Notes under the pieces: generated by a model
The model's input: only the letters and a program-made list of their open reading frames with translations
What the model was told of the DNA's origin: nothing
Databases searched by the model: none
Translations under genes and position numbers: made by a program
Source of the DNA: Anisakis pegreffii
Lineage: Eukaryota > Nematoda > Chromadorea > Rhabditida > Anisakidae
Direction of reading: 5' to 3'
DNA length: 64,000 bases
Assembly (NCBI GenBank): GCA_035041965.1
Contig: JAPYMA010000736.1
Span: forward strand, 124,001 to 188,000
In this document: positions 25,901-37,600 of the stretch, piece by piece
How the letters are laid out: every line of letters starts with the position of its first letter
Position numbering within the stretch: the stretch's first letter is position 1

Positions 25901-28114
25901 CTTCAGGAGTTGGCTCGTAGCTGTGCTCAACTCCAAAAACAGATCGCACAGCTAGAAGTGGACAGTGGAAATCGTCTTATAACACTGACGAAAAGGCAGG
26001 AGGAAGAGCACGATCGATTCCTGCAGAAGCAACGAGCCGAGGTTAGTAGTGCAAATAGTGATTCATGATCACTTTGACAGATTTCCAACGAAGAAAATCG
26101 TTCAGATCATGATTCCGGTAATAATTATCAGCATATGATAATGATTAATTGATGCTCTGTTGCCCTCTTTAAAGGGTGAATCTGACGCAAGTTTCTGATA
26201 GCAGATTCAATGTTGAAGTTTGATTAACCGCACTGTTTCCTCAGTGTGACGAATCCTGTGATCAAATCCTGTGATCAACCCAACCACTAAGTTTTCTAAA
26301 ATCGAACTCAAGTCGAACCAAATGATTTTCATCGATGGCAAGATCGCTCTTATCATAAACTTCTCTAAAAAGTGCATCCATGGAACTTGGTAGATGAAAA
26401 TGAAATGAATATGTTTCAGAGTAGTTGGGCTAGAGGCTACTAAGAGTTAAGTTCTAGGAGTTTTGGGTGTTAATTGGATCAGATATCTGCTTTTCATGCA
26501 AACTTGCCAAGCTGTTAGAGAGCTGATTTCATTGCAGATTGAACGTCGAGATCGTCTGCATAAGAGTCAACTGAAACAACTGGAATCGCGCATCGCGAAG
26601 TTAACCGAACAGCTGAATGAGGAGCGTTTGAGAAGACGTGACGAGAGTAATCGCCTTTACGCGAGCAGTTTAAGTAAGATCAGTGGGAGTGTGTTTGGAA
26701 TGACTCCTACTAGTGGTATGATGAGCGCCGGTGGTGCTCTGTATCCACATGCCGAACCCAACATCCACAGCGTGATCGGAAGGTATTCCTTCATTTGTCT
26801 GGGTCAAATTGCGTTTTCAGTAGTGATTTCAAGTAATTTTTGACGGTTCTGAGGTGATTTCTTTGGAGAAATATTCTGCTGAAGGCGCTTAAAAGAAGTG
26901 AGAAACACAATCTCGTTAAGATCAACTTTTTAGAAAACCGAATGGATAAATTGATCGTGTTGAGAGCTCTGACGATGAATATTTTTTGCTCAAATTTCTT
27001 TCAGTCCGAGACTGCTGCCAAATTTCTACTCAACAAGTCGCTATTCATCATTGGTTAGTGGGACAGGTGGCGGCAGTTTTATTGGCAGCGCCGGAGTCGG
27101 AGACTCATCACGAGCACATACGATCAAACTTGACGAACCAGGTCGGTCTGGCTAAATAGTTTGACTTCAGCTTGTTGAGTTGTGAGTGACTCAGCTACGA
27201 TACCACCTGTTCAAAGGCTTCAAAGGCCGATCGTGAACTGAGTTGACAGATCAGAGGCTGATTAATCAGAGTGATCAAATCGATTGATCAACTTGTGCGA
27301 GGAAATTGAAATTTTTCGAAATGAACTCGTCCATTAGAGACTAGTGAATGGTTTGGGTTTTCTCACAAACGAAAGCTTTCGAGAGGTGAAGCAGCTAGAA
27401 GCTAGAGACTTATGTTTCACATGTGGAACCAGAGTCGTTGTTGATCAGAGAAATATTCTGTTTCAGATTCAGTACGTGACGTTGGTGGGGTGACATCCCA
27501 GCAAGAAGCATCTTCAATCTATCAAAGTAGCAGTAGCACTGGAACACCGTCAACTGTGCTAGCTGCTGGAACTGCAGCAGTCGGAGAAGATGACGGTGAG
27601 TTGAGCGAGCAGCTTCAGTCCTCAAATTCGCTCAGCTTATGATCTGACTGAGCAAAAAATGCCTTCGATTGAGAGCTTATGAGCCTAAAGAACTCGCCCA
27701 ACCCTTGATCTCGAGTCCCTGTGGAATTGAATTTGTTCCATTCTAGCTGCCAGGGCTCAGAAAGGCCTGGATCGGAACGTATAATGTGCTTTCCTCATCT
27801 AGTCTTTAACGTCAGGGCATTAACTGCTCCCTAACATCTCAACGACCATATGAAAGATCTCATTAACCTGCCGTGTTTTCCTCAAAGAAGAGGGTGCTTC
27901 AAAGTTTAGACACCAGAATTAATGGCTAATCGAGCTGGGAAGATCCTATCTGCTTAAACTTTAAAATTTAGCAGATTCCAGGGATTTGCTATAAGATTTG
28001 CTAAATCAAGAGAGCAAAATGATCCAAATCGTTTCAGAGGTAACCATGTCGAGAACGGTGAAGGTGACCAAAACAACGACCAAAAGCAACTATACTGAGC
28101 AATCCAACGTGTAA
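4992..28114 (+). CDS. Rootletin-like ciliary rootlet coiled-coil protein, 39 exons
   Basis: Structural protein of the striated rootlet at the base of cilia (family CROCC; C. elegans che-10). Exons: 4992-5240, 5730-5914, 6363-6489, 6879-6902, 6938-7135, 7632-7750, 8278-8398, 8716-8788, 8956-9068, 9512-9606, 9754-9886, 10015-10107, 10550-10689, 10833-11022, 11421-11518, 12075-12294, 13101-13309, 14546-14646, 15140-15337, 15815-16015, 16834-16993, 17449-17642, 17942-18052, 18395-18520, 19047-19262, 20098-20236, 20674-20750, 20954-21074, 21637-21800, 22450-22626, 22977-23168, 23551-23757, 24138-24338, 24813-24914, 25907-26041, 26538-26782, 27005-27141, 27467-27595, 28038-28114. Codon phase carries through every junction except inside exon 11. 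Length is about 1,930 aa, near the roughly 2,000 of vertebrate rootletin. Residues about 57-110 ([15 protein letters not shown]..., [16 protein letters not shown]) and 196-240 ([25 protein letters not shown]) resemble the rootletin N-terminal domain. [20 protein letters not shown] and [13 protein letters not shown] near the end resemble its C-terminal region. Almost everything between is heptad coiled coil; the last 100 residues are Ser/Thr/Gly-rich. The start is uncertain: an acceptor ends at 5011 inside exon 1. I am confident of the family, less so of the first exon and of the exon 9 acceptor. Confidence 0.85.
6879..6902 (+). other. 24-nt microexon of the rootletin-like gene
   Basis: Encodes QEVQQYDM between an ATAG acceptor and a GTGAGAG donor, phase 0 on both sides. 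The following intron (6903-6937) is only 35 nt, from gtgaga to ttttag. Choosing the nearby CTTCAG acceptor (ends 6874) instead would bring an in-frame TGA into the exon. Confidence 0.65.
9754..9886 (+). other. Rootletin exon 11 with internal frame change
   Basis: Entering from exon 10 in phase 2, this exon reads [19 protein letters not shown] and then [16 protein letters not shown] followed by a TGA at about 9859. Shifting by +1 gives [15 protein letters not shown], which joins exon 12 in the correct phase. The whole predicted coding length is 3n+1, consistent with one extra base here. Either there is a 1-nt insertion (sequencing error or real mutation), or a 28-nt gt...ag segment at 9812-9839 is spliced out, which also restores the frame. 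Confidence 0.7.
14317..14374. repeat. Copy of the GTGGGCGTGGC dispersed palindromic repeat
   Basis: Contains CCCACAAATTACGGTAACTC followed by GCCACGCCCAC, the reverse complement of units at 22217-22241 and 49199-49250. TAGTACC lies at its left edge and matches the GGTACTA edge of the other copies. It lies in a rootletin intron. Confidence 0.6.
16628..16775. repeat. Degenerate AT-rich tandem repeat
   Basis: Imperfect copies of a motif resembling ATTAAGATACTATAAT, close upstream of the exon beginning at 16834. No coding content. Confidence 0.5.
19549..19655. repeat. Imperfect tandem repeat (AGTAATCATTGACTGAAGCT type)
   Basis: Repeated AGTAATCAT and GAAGCTTATA blocks in irregular order within a rootletin intron. 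Confidence 0.65.
20243..20348. repeat. 28-bp minisatellite, about 3.8 copies
   Basis: The unit begins CCCAATCTGATCCTGATCAG and ends CTAATCAG (28 bp). Copies differ by single bases. It starts only about 6 nt after the donor at 20237, so it occupies the 5' end of the intron. Confidence 0.85.
21445..21541. repeat. 20-bp minisatellite, about five copies
   Basis: The unit is AAATTTTATTCCCAGCATGT with one or two substitutions per copy. Each copy carries TATTCCCAG, which resembles a 3' splice site, and the array lies just upstream of the real acceptor ending at 21636. Confidence 0.85.
21871..21937. repeat. AAGTAAC-type short tandem repeat
   Basis: A run of AACAAGTAAGTAAC and AACTAGT variants with a period of about seven bases, within a rootletin intron. 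Confidence 0.7.
22164..22268. mobile_element. Palindromic MITE-like element with GTGGGCGTGGC arms
   Basis: Perfect 25-bp inverted repeat: arm one at 22164-22188 (starts TACGGTAACTAGCCACGCCC) and arm two at 22217-22241, separated by 28 bp. The right edge continues into GGTACTACTAAT, shared with the copy at 49 kb. There is no transposase, so it would be non-autonomous. It lies in a rootletin intron. Confidence 0.65.
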
Positions 28115-28410
28115 CAAGAACCAGCAAATTAGAGCACTTCAAGCTGCCCTATTTAACCACAAAATCCACTATGAATTAATTCTTCAGCCATGAAATATGT
28201 GTGTGCTTGTTGCACTGCTGCAAATTTACCGCATCCTTACAGAACCATTTATATCACCACATTGCACTTGTAAATCCTTTGAAATCCTCATTAACTCGGA
28301 ATAGGGATATCTAAACTCGGATTAAGGATATCTTCATCTATCAAAAATGACTACTGCCCTCGTGATGGCTGATCTCAAATTCGGCACTTTTATAATCTAA
28401 GAAACCAGTT

Positions 28411-28416
28411 AATAAA
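28411..28416 (+). terminator. Candidate poly(A) signal of the rootletin-like gene
   Basis: AATAAA about 300 nt downstream of the TAA stop at 28112-28114, in AT-rich sequence without competing coding features. Confidence 0.45.
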
Positions 28417-31400
28417 CCAGTCCAACATGTGATCTTCGAAGCAGCAGCTAGACTGATTGATCTAAACGGATTCTTCAAAAACTTTGCCCCAATGATCCTG
28501 TCAAATGGAGGAGAATGATTAGGCTGTTGATCAGCTGATATCTTTGATTCCCTAGTTTATGGGGTGATCAACAGATTTGCTTTGATTTAGCCATGGTAGG
28601 TAGTGAGTGGGTGAAGTGTTTATGTAGTATATATGGTTCGAACAGGTAAAGTTCCATGTCCATGTGCAACCAACACCAAATCAGATCAGTTAAATTCCAT
28701 GAAAGGATTCCAGCACGACGGACGGTTTACAGATCGCACCCAAACTCGACTGCATTCTCGAGGAGTCAGCTGTGCCTGAAGTCAACGCCTGCACCACCCT
28801 TAGATTTCAATCTATTTTATCTCTCCAGAGACCTTTAAATGAGAAGATTTGACCCCGTAGTGATCATTCCAAAGCGCAGTGTCAACCGGCTATTGCGTGT
28901 CAAAATTGAGCTTGAACAGGGCAAAATTCGAGCGTCAGGTTGGATAAAATGGATAAAATTTTAGGCTCATTCCTGAGCCTTATCCCGCCTCATTCGTCGA
29001 TCTATAGGAAATTTTGAAGGGCTCAGGCTTAGGCTTCACACAGTGGACTCCTCGAAGCACCATTACCATCTCTATTGTATATTGTAGAAAAATCCAAAAC
29101 TTCAGTACGTTTCATACCTGAAGCAGTGTTCTTCTGTCACATTTTTCATTATTCACTGGAATACATTGTGTTTTCTATGCACCGCATACATCTATCACGC
29201 ATTCCTGGGATATTTGTATGCTTGATTTTATTATATCCATTGTGTTAGTTGATCATCTATAAAATTTCATGTCATTTTTGCTATGATTTGAATGAAGTGT
29301 GAATGCCGAGAGAGTCAAGCTCAATTTCGCCGCAATATTATAATTCCAGGCCTAAACTTGCCCTGAACACAACCGATTCAAGCTTCGATTACCCCATAAA
29401 ACTATACAATTCTGCTGAGGTGCATTCAGATCAGAGGCAGATTTGATGAAGACCGAATTGAGTTATTAGGCTAATAAACTGATCTGAAGTCAGAATATCA
29501 TCAGCGATTTCAGTTTCCTGTGGGGGGGATGACCCTCTTGGTTGCAGCACTTCAAACTCCACTATCGTTCTCCGACGTCAAAAGGTTCCACTGGAACGCT
29601 GGACCGTTTGACTCGGCATAATCTGTCCTATAATTTTTTGATTTCCTCACAAATTTTATCTCGTTGATTCTGCTGAATCGACACGCGGATTTGAGTGCAG
29701 ACAGCAAAAAATTGCCAGTGCACATTAAAAAAATCCCAAAAAACATTCGAGAATGCGCAATTTTTTGATGTTGTTGCACCGAATTCACAAACTCTCATTT
29801 CCTTACAATATTTACAATCACTTAAATTGTTTTAAAGTTACTATTTATTGAATTTTTTATCAATATTGACTTGATTTCATATCATTGCATTGTGTGTTTG
29901 TGTGTGTTTTCCAGTGTTTTGATCACTTCATTTATTCATAGTGATCATTATTTGCTATTGTGACGATTTTATTCTCTTATTTCATTTGTGCGTCGAACAA
30001 AGGCTGTGACTTCGGATGTGTGACAGATCTGGGCCTTAGAACATCCTCTAAATGGGATTCTAACGACTGGAAGGTCTCTCGGGTTTCAAGCCTGCCAAAG
30101 AATTAACAAATGAGACGGCGAAAGCAGCTGGATTCGCAACAGTTTTTAGGCAGATTTGGTGGTTGGGATTTTTCCCAGCTGGGTTTCCCAGCTTAAACTC
30201 CATCTTTGTGGGCAAAAATCAGATCAATCAGTTTGATGAAAGAAGAAGGACCACCTGTAGCATGTTAGGCTGGGTCCTGAGTGCCGAACGCAGTTAAGGA
30301 AAACAGATGATCAAGTGATCATCTGATGATCAAGTCACTTAAATCTTCTGATTTGGATTAATGATTTTAAAGAAAGCCTCTGATAATCGCTCAGATTTTG
30401 TCAGCGTTTCGCAATTTACAGTCTTTTTGTTTTCTGTCATTTTCACCGTTATTTTGCGCTTGTTGCTTTGTCAAATCCAAATTCTTCACTTGCGACGAAT
30501 CAATTATTCTTCTCTCCTCAAAACATCATTCAGTTCATCCTTTCCTCAAATTGTGCTTTTTTTTGTATTTTTTTATTGACCAACGACGGTATTTTGCTTG
30601 CTATTGTGCATCATCCATAGAGAGTCCCTGCCAAATGATTGTTTAAACTCCATTTTGTATTTTAATTTTTGTGATTTTGTTTGATTTGACTGATTTATAA
30701 TGATATTCACGATCTAATAAAGATTCCCCCAACGTTTTATGTGCTGTTGTTTTATACGACGAACGGATTTCACAGAACCATTTACAGCAACTAAATTCGA
30801 AGTGAAGCTGAAAAATTAAATGAAAATGAATAAGAAATTTTGAGTAACAGATACTAAACAATAAAGCAATCAAATGACAACATCAGATTAATGGATCAGG
30901 ATTTGGTATCGCCGTTTTATCAGCGAGATAAAGCCAGCCAGTTGAATTTGCTCAGAGAACCCACAAACGTTTTAGAATACATCGGGGATGGAGCATTTAA
31001 GGGATGTTGTCGTAAACGATTCGATGGATGCTTTTAACGCCGTACTAAAAAAGAAATATTTGAAATTGCTCAGATGGCATTTGTTAATGGCTGCATTAAA
31101 TTCTCAAGACAAAATGGAGAGATCAACAAGAGATCCTATAAGGTGATCAGTACTGAAATCATCTGATTGTAATCAATTTAAGTAAAATTGCATTCATCTG
31201 ATAGAAGATGGATTTCATTAATCCGCTCCTCATTCACTCAGGTCATATCCCTTATCGATCAGTGATCATGATCAATGCGGATGGATCATTATCGAGATGT
31301 GAGTGAACATTTCTAAGCAAACCCATTGACTAACTACTTTGACATTTTTCAATAGTAATACAATTTAGTACTTTTGCTCATCTCTGCCGAATTGTTTCAG

Positions 31401-33716
31401 TAGAATCGAATAGCAGAATTGTGTTTACACAAATTGATTGTTATCGATGTGCTGATCAGTATTGATTTTCTCTTACATATAATGCTTCGTTCACTTGGAA
31501 CAGTTCAATCGTAAGCGTATTTTGTACGCTTCGTACAGGTTTTTGCTTTGTTTTATAGACTTTATGCTTTATGTGCGATTCTAAGCCGATTTTAAGTATA
31601 AAACCTAGCCAGCCATCCAAATCAACAATCTCTTACGAAAGCTTGCCTTAGCTTACTAAAGATCCAGTTAACACCTTTGGATTATTTATTCAGCTGTTTT
31701 AAATGACACTTTTAGTGGGCATGAATGAGTATATTGGAAAAATTACTATGAATTTTTTGTGGCTGCAAAATTGAATCTATACGATTGAAAAATTTCATTG
31801 TTTGGCCGTTTCGTGGCCAGTTTTTTTTTGAAAATTTTCAGCAGAATTGCTTTCGCTTAAAAAATTTGATGTTTTGTGGAAAATTAGCCTACAAATCAAG
31901 TACGATCCCTCAAACTCATGGAAGATCTTCTGTTGTATTCGATTTTCCGCTGATTTTGAGTCGCTAACGATCTCGACTTGTGATATCATTTGATTTGACT
32001 TTTAGTTTTCAGTAATTTTGCTGGATTTATCAGTACTAAAACCAGGTAGCAGTAGTCTGTCTGCTTTACAGATCACGGAGACCTGGAACTATCTAACAGC
32101 AATCATTTGTTTAACGTTAGACCCATGGGAACATAGCAGCTACAGTCGAAAATGTCATTTTATTTGAGTAATTTGAATTGACATGTCACCGAGAACGGAC
32201 TGATCAGCAGGAGTCTCCACGTCTAATCGCCTTTCAAGACTGCTGATAAGACCAATTTTCCAATTTGCAAGAGTGTGTGGTACCAAGAGAGCTCTGTTAA
32301 AATTTCTTATCTAACCTGATTTTTTGCATCTTTTGACGTCTGTTTATTTGCTTAAGATCATTACTATTGACGTCAGCATTCGAAACCGGTCCATCAAATT
32401 ATGAACTATCCAGTTTTTACTTTCATTCGACAGCAGTATGCTCTCACTGTAATCGGTCGTTTTTCAATTAAGACGCCTCAAATTTGGTACTTTTGTTGAT
32501 AAGGTGCGCCACCGTGCCTGTTATCACGGGCAGATGCTCGTGTGCTCAGATACGCTTCACAAATAAGTCGGAGCCTATGCGTTAGCCTCACCACCGGGCT
32601 AAGCGGAGTCTAAGCTTAAGCTTAAGCTGAAGTCTTGATTTGATTTCGAATTGTATTGATACATATGGAGCCAAGCGATAATCTGAGCTAATGAGCGCTG
32701 TGACGCCTGCTATCAGCAGAAGTGCCCAAACATCTGCTCATTCTAAACGCGATTCTGAACATTCTTATTCCAGACATTTTGCTCAGCTCGAATCCCTGAG
32801 TTCAGCCATTTTTATTCTCAAGTTCCCCGCAGGAAATGGGCGAACCCTCCCTGCCCACCTACAGATGAACTCCTAATCGTGATATCAATGTGATCAATAA
32901 TGATCAAGTGATTTCCAAAAGAATTTTCCCTATTCGATCATTTTTTCAGGACATAAGAGAGTTTTTCAGTTTCCGATGTTCGTTTGAATAAATCTTGACG
33001 CCTTCACTCATAGGGTTCTTAAATCGTTCGATGGAGCTGAGCAAAATATTTTTTGAAATTTCACAAGAATTGATAGACACCCAAACCAATTTGGTGTTTC
33101 TAGTCAATCTGTCCGCACTGAAGATGTTTCTATCTTGTTTGAACATATTTCTATTGTAGTAGTGTTTACTTACCAATGTTGATTATCTTCTCAACTATTC
33201 AGCAAACTCAAAATGGGACTTTTTTGGCTAATAAAGCAGCCTGATTGCTCAAAATACCAGTTTAATAGTCATAAAAGTGAGTTAATTGCTCGGTGCGAAC
33301 GACTAGAAGGAGAGCTCAAATGCTTAAAAACATCGTGAATTCAATTCCCAGAAAATAATTTCAACCTCTGCAATTTGTTTCTTAATGAGAAGTTGGATTG
33401 ACGCTGTTCTGCTGAGGAAAAAACAGATGAAAGTATAAGATCGATTGCTTTGATAAATGTTTGGTTGAGCTATCGCAATCGCATCGTGAGCCGGCATTTC
33501 TCGATCGTTACGTCGGAAATATCACTTCTTATCAGTGATCTTAATAATCAGGCAGTGATATTGTCAGAGTTATCACTTCTTATCAGTTTCTGATAACAAT
33601 AATCAGCCGATACGGTTGTCTTTTATTGTCTTTGAGTGATTCAGTTATTTTTCTTTTGGAACACCAACAGCCATTTTGAATTTGCACAGGTTTGCTTTCA
33701 GAGCCACTAGCAGCCT

Positions 33717-33792
33717 ACTTGATTTATAGTACTTTTCATAGCAGATACTTGATTTATAGTACTTTTCATAGCAGATACTTGATTTATAGTAG
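33717..33792. repeat. 30-bp minisatellite, about 2.5 copies
   Basis: The unit starts GATTTATAGTACTTTTCATA and ends GCAGATACTT; the first two copies are identical. Confidence 0.85.
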
Positions 33793-34196
33793 TTTCCTGA
33801 GCTTCCGATGTTCACTAGACAGTAGCATAAGGCTGTTCAACTTAACTAATCGCCTGTAAAATCGCCTGTACTTGTTTTCACCAGCTCTCAACTCTAGGTA
33901 TCAATTGATATTGATGCTTCATATGTTCATGGAAAGAAATTCATCGGAATTTGTAAATGTTGATGGAAATTTGCATAGAATTCCCGTGCAAAATTTGCAT
34001 ATTGGATGAATGAATCTATCAAAAATTATTATTACTTTCATGTTAATAACGAACATTCATTGTTCACTACTATCATTACTTACTTACTTACTTCTCAAAT
34101 GGTTTACTCCCTCCCAACTCACGAAACTCTCAAAAATCGTCTAAAATCGATTTCAAATCGTCCAAATGCCGATGTCCATCTGAAATCAAGAAAATT

Positions 34197-34325
34197 ACCT
34201 GGATTACCTGGATTGGCAAGCAGCAGGCTATCAAACGTTTGTAACGTTACTGGCCACAATGCTTGTTGTGTTCACACTGGTTTGGCCTTGATTTCAGGCC
34301 ATGCCGCTGGCTAGGCGAGCAGGCC
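34197..34325. repeat. Dispersed repeat, copy 1
   Basis: Begins ACCTGGATTACCTGGATTGG, continues through CTATCAAACGTTT and ends GCTGGCTAGGCGAGCAGGCC. The second copy is at 49016-49152 with the same edges but a diverged centre. The centre of this copy is only weakly self-complementary. Confidence 0.75.
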
Positions 34326-34575
34326 AATTGAACACAACCGAGTAATTAATTAGTTACCGTGAATACTTAGCGTAATGAATCGTCAAGAAAAATAAGTTAT
34401 TACTTAATTACTTCACGAAGTAATTACTTCATCATACTGAAATCAAGAAAATACAAACCGAATTAAGATCACGGTTCGTCAGATTCATGAGGGGTGATAC
34501 TCTGAATTCAGCTTCATGCTCCTATTGCGCTGAACCGATTCGGTTGTTGAAATTCTATCGATTCACGATCAAGCG

Positions 34576-34586
34576 TTGCTTTGCAG
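34576..34586 (+). promoter_or_regulatory. Candidate trans-splice acceptor upstream of ALDH
   Basis: TTGCTTTGCAG lies 33 nt before the start codon at 34620. No coding exon upstream fits, as expected for a spliced-leader acceptor or a short noncoding first exon. Confidence 0.35.
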
Positions 34587-34619
34587 GTAGAAATCACAGC
34601 CCAATCAAGATTTTGCAAA

Positions 34620-37600
34620 ATGCTTCGAATATCCGAATGCGTGATTCGTCAATCCGTAAAGACGCTTCTCCGGAACGCCATCCGCTGTCAGGCAACTGCA
34701 CCGGATGTACCAAGTCATGAGCCGGTTCGAGGCAAGGAACCGAAATACACGAAGGTGTTTTTTGCACTGATGAGTCCACTTAAGCTTCCTATATCGGTTT
34801 AACAGGCGCTTGCTCTGCATACTGTTGGCTACGGTGTCGTGAAGGTTCATGTAAACCTTCAGTCAAACGTCCTGGTCTATCCGTTCCGTTCCCTTTGCGG
34901 AATGAAACGGTGGCTGGATTCCGGAAAAAAAGTTAAGATATTTGGGGCCAAAATGAAAAAATTCCGGACTTTGGGAGAAATGAGAAATTGCCTCAACTGT
35001 TTCGGTGGAAGCAGTTTGCAACAATTCAGTTAGAATTCGCCGGCATTGATCAAGACTTTCGCTTCATATCGTTGATATAATGGAGGATAAAGTAAATCCA
35101 TGAGGCTATATCGGGATATGTTACGACTGAAGAACTGAGAGCTGCTAAGAGGAAGGAATAGGAGGACTGCATGACATACAGTCCTTAGAATTAGAAGTTT
35201 AGCAAGATTACTGAGCACTCGTCAAATTTTCAAACTGGAATTAAATTTCAGTTATTCATCAATAACGAATGGAAGGATTCCGTGTCCGGAAAAACTTTCC
35301 CCACTCATGATCCGGCAACAGGTGAGAAAATCACCGAGGTACAAGAGGCCGATACGGAGGATGTGGATTTGGCCGTCCGAGCCGCCCGTCAAGCCTTCCA
35401 AATGGGTTCACCATGGCGCCGCATGGACGCTTGCGATCGAGGGGTGTTGCTGAACAAGCTGGCCGACTTGATGGAGCGGGATCGGGTGCTTATAGCGGTC
35501 AGTCCGCAAATGTTTCTGCGAAATGGGTTGAGGAGAAATAAAATTTGAATATTAGATTCCATTTTGAGCAACCATCTGATGCGATTTTTAGGCAAAATGC
35601 AAATTTTGTTGGAAATATTCTTCAGTATCATTGCTATCATCAGAGCATTAGTATCACTTGATTAGTTAAGCAGTATCATTTGTCACAGATGATTCGATGG
35701 ATTTTATATCCTTTCATTGGTATAATATTGATGAGGATTAACTTTCTGTAAGATACAAGTAATACATAAGATTTATAAGATCCATTTGGTTTAAGTATCA
35801 TTTTATCTCCGTCGTTGGCTTGGACGTTGAATTTTCATAAATTTTAAATCTTGAGAAGGTTATTTAACTTGAACTGTGAGCAGAAGATTTTGAGTTAGGA
35901 CAGGAGCGATGTTGTTTTTTACACGAAGGGAACATCGGGTTTGTTTTTCAGAGTCTTGAGTCGTTGGACAACGGGAAACCGTATACAGTGGCATATACTG
36001 CGGATTTGGCTTTATCAATCAAATGTTTGAGGTGATCATTCGTTTCTGTGGAATCATCTTGTGGATGGATAAAGCAGCGAAAAAATTTCTGCAAGAAGAG
36101 TGTATCGAGTGGCTTTTTTGTCAAAACAACAGAGATTCATTAAAATGATTGAGATGAGTTGATGAAGCATGAGTTGTGACACGATTTATTGAAGGTACTT
36201 CGCCGGTTGGGCTGATAAAAATCAGGGTAGAACAATTCCGATTGCTGGCGACTACTTTTGCTATACACGTCATGAGCCGGTTGGTGTTGTTGGACAAATC
36301 ATTCCGGTGAGTTAGCGATGGATTTGCTGCTGCTTCTTGTTTTCACGAAGGATCTCGATTATGATTGCTTTGATGGTGGCGGTGATCCGATCATGCAGAA
36401 GTTGAAGTGATCTGTAATCAATCAAAAAATCCAGCTGAATGGTTTCAATTAAACCATTTGAAAATGCCCTCTCTTTCAACGTTCTGATAATGATTTACGT
36501 GGAAATTTTTTGTGAAACTATCATGAGAGAGAATTTACTCTGAGTACAAATTTTGTTAATGAGAAAAAATTTTTTCAGTGGAATTTCCCATTGTTAATGT
36601 TGGCTTGGAAGCTGGGACCAGCACTCTCGATGGGTAATACGGTGGTGATGAAGCCAGCCGAACAGACACCACTGACGGCGTTGTATGTGGCTTCGTTGAT
36701 AGCTGAGGCCAGTTAATGACTGATCAATTTTTAGGCACTAAATCGAGCTCGAATCAACAAAAATTTCCACTCCAAATCCTGTTTGGTGCCTTTCAGCAGC
36801 TTCCAGACTTCACAGTTGAGCTGTTGAGTTTTCAGGCTGGCTTCCCGCCCGGTGTCGTGAATATGTTGCCGGGTTATGGGCCAACGGCCGGTCAAGCCAT
36901 CTCCATACATCCGCACATCGACAAGGTGGCCTTCACTGGCTCCACTGAAGTCGGCAAACGCATCATGGCCGCAGCAGCAGGCAGTAATTTGAAGAGGTTA
37001 GGTGGACTGCCGTAGATTGAATATCCGGTTCCGATTCACGATCAGTATCTCGAGTTTCTTTCGGTTGCTCTGTTACTTACAAGATTTGGTTGTAATCCTG
37101 AGATTATAAGATTTTAAGTGATAAACTGACTGTGTCACTGAAATCATGACGACTTGTGAAGGATGTTGCTGCATAAATCGAAGAGATAATAGCTTTGCAG
37201 GATCACGTTGGAACTGGGTGGTAAAAGTCCAAATATCATCTTCGCCGACTGCGATAGTAAGTTCAGGATGGAGTTTTAGACTGCTTGCATGCTTGCTTGC
37301 TTGCGATTATTGATGATGAACATGAGCAGTAGTTGATGGGAATGTTTCTGCTTGAAAAAATTTGGTCGAAATTCACTTTTGATGAGTTCGAGAAAGACTA
37401 TTAATATTTCCGTCAGTTGCTTAAAGTGTTCGTGATTTACAGTAGAGGAAGCTGTGAAGCAAGCCAATTTTGGTCTGTTCTTCAATCAAGGCCAATGCTG
37501 TTGTGCTGGCACACGAACCTTTGTGGAGGCGAAAATCTACGATGAATTTGTGGAACGTTCCAAAGAACTGGCGCAGAAGACGGTTATCGGTGATCCGTTC

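Larger units (their letters stand above)
28115..34619. other. Intergenic region between the rootletin-like and ALDH genes
   Basis: No supported coding exon on either strand. The open frames around 30361-30646 are T-rich low-complexity translations. The region holds the candidate poly(A) signal at 28411, a perfect TGATCA-containing palindrome near 30305-30325, a 30-bp tandem repeat at 33717-33792 and a dispersed repeat copy at 34197-34325. A strong acceptor-like TTGCTTTGCAG ends at 34586, just before the ALDH start codon. Confidence 0.5.

Noticed and set aside
30361..30646. Two overlapping open frames rich in Phe and Leu
   Set aside because: Translation of T-rich low-complexity sequence; no splice sites or similarity.
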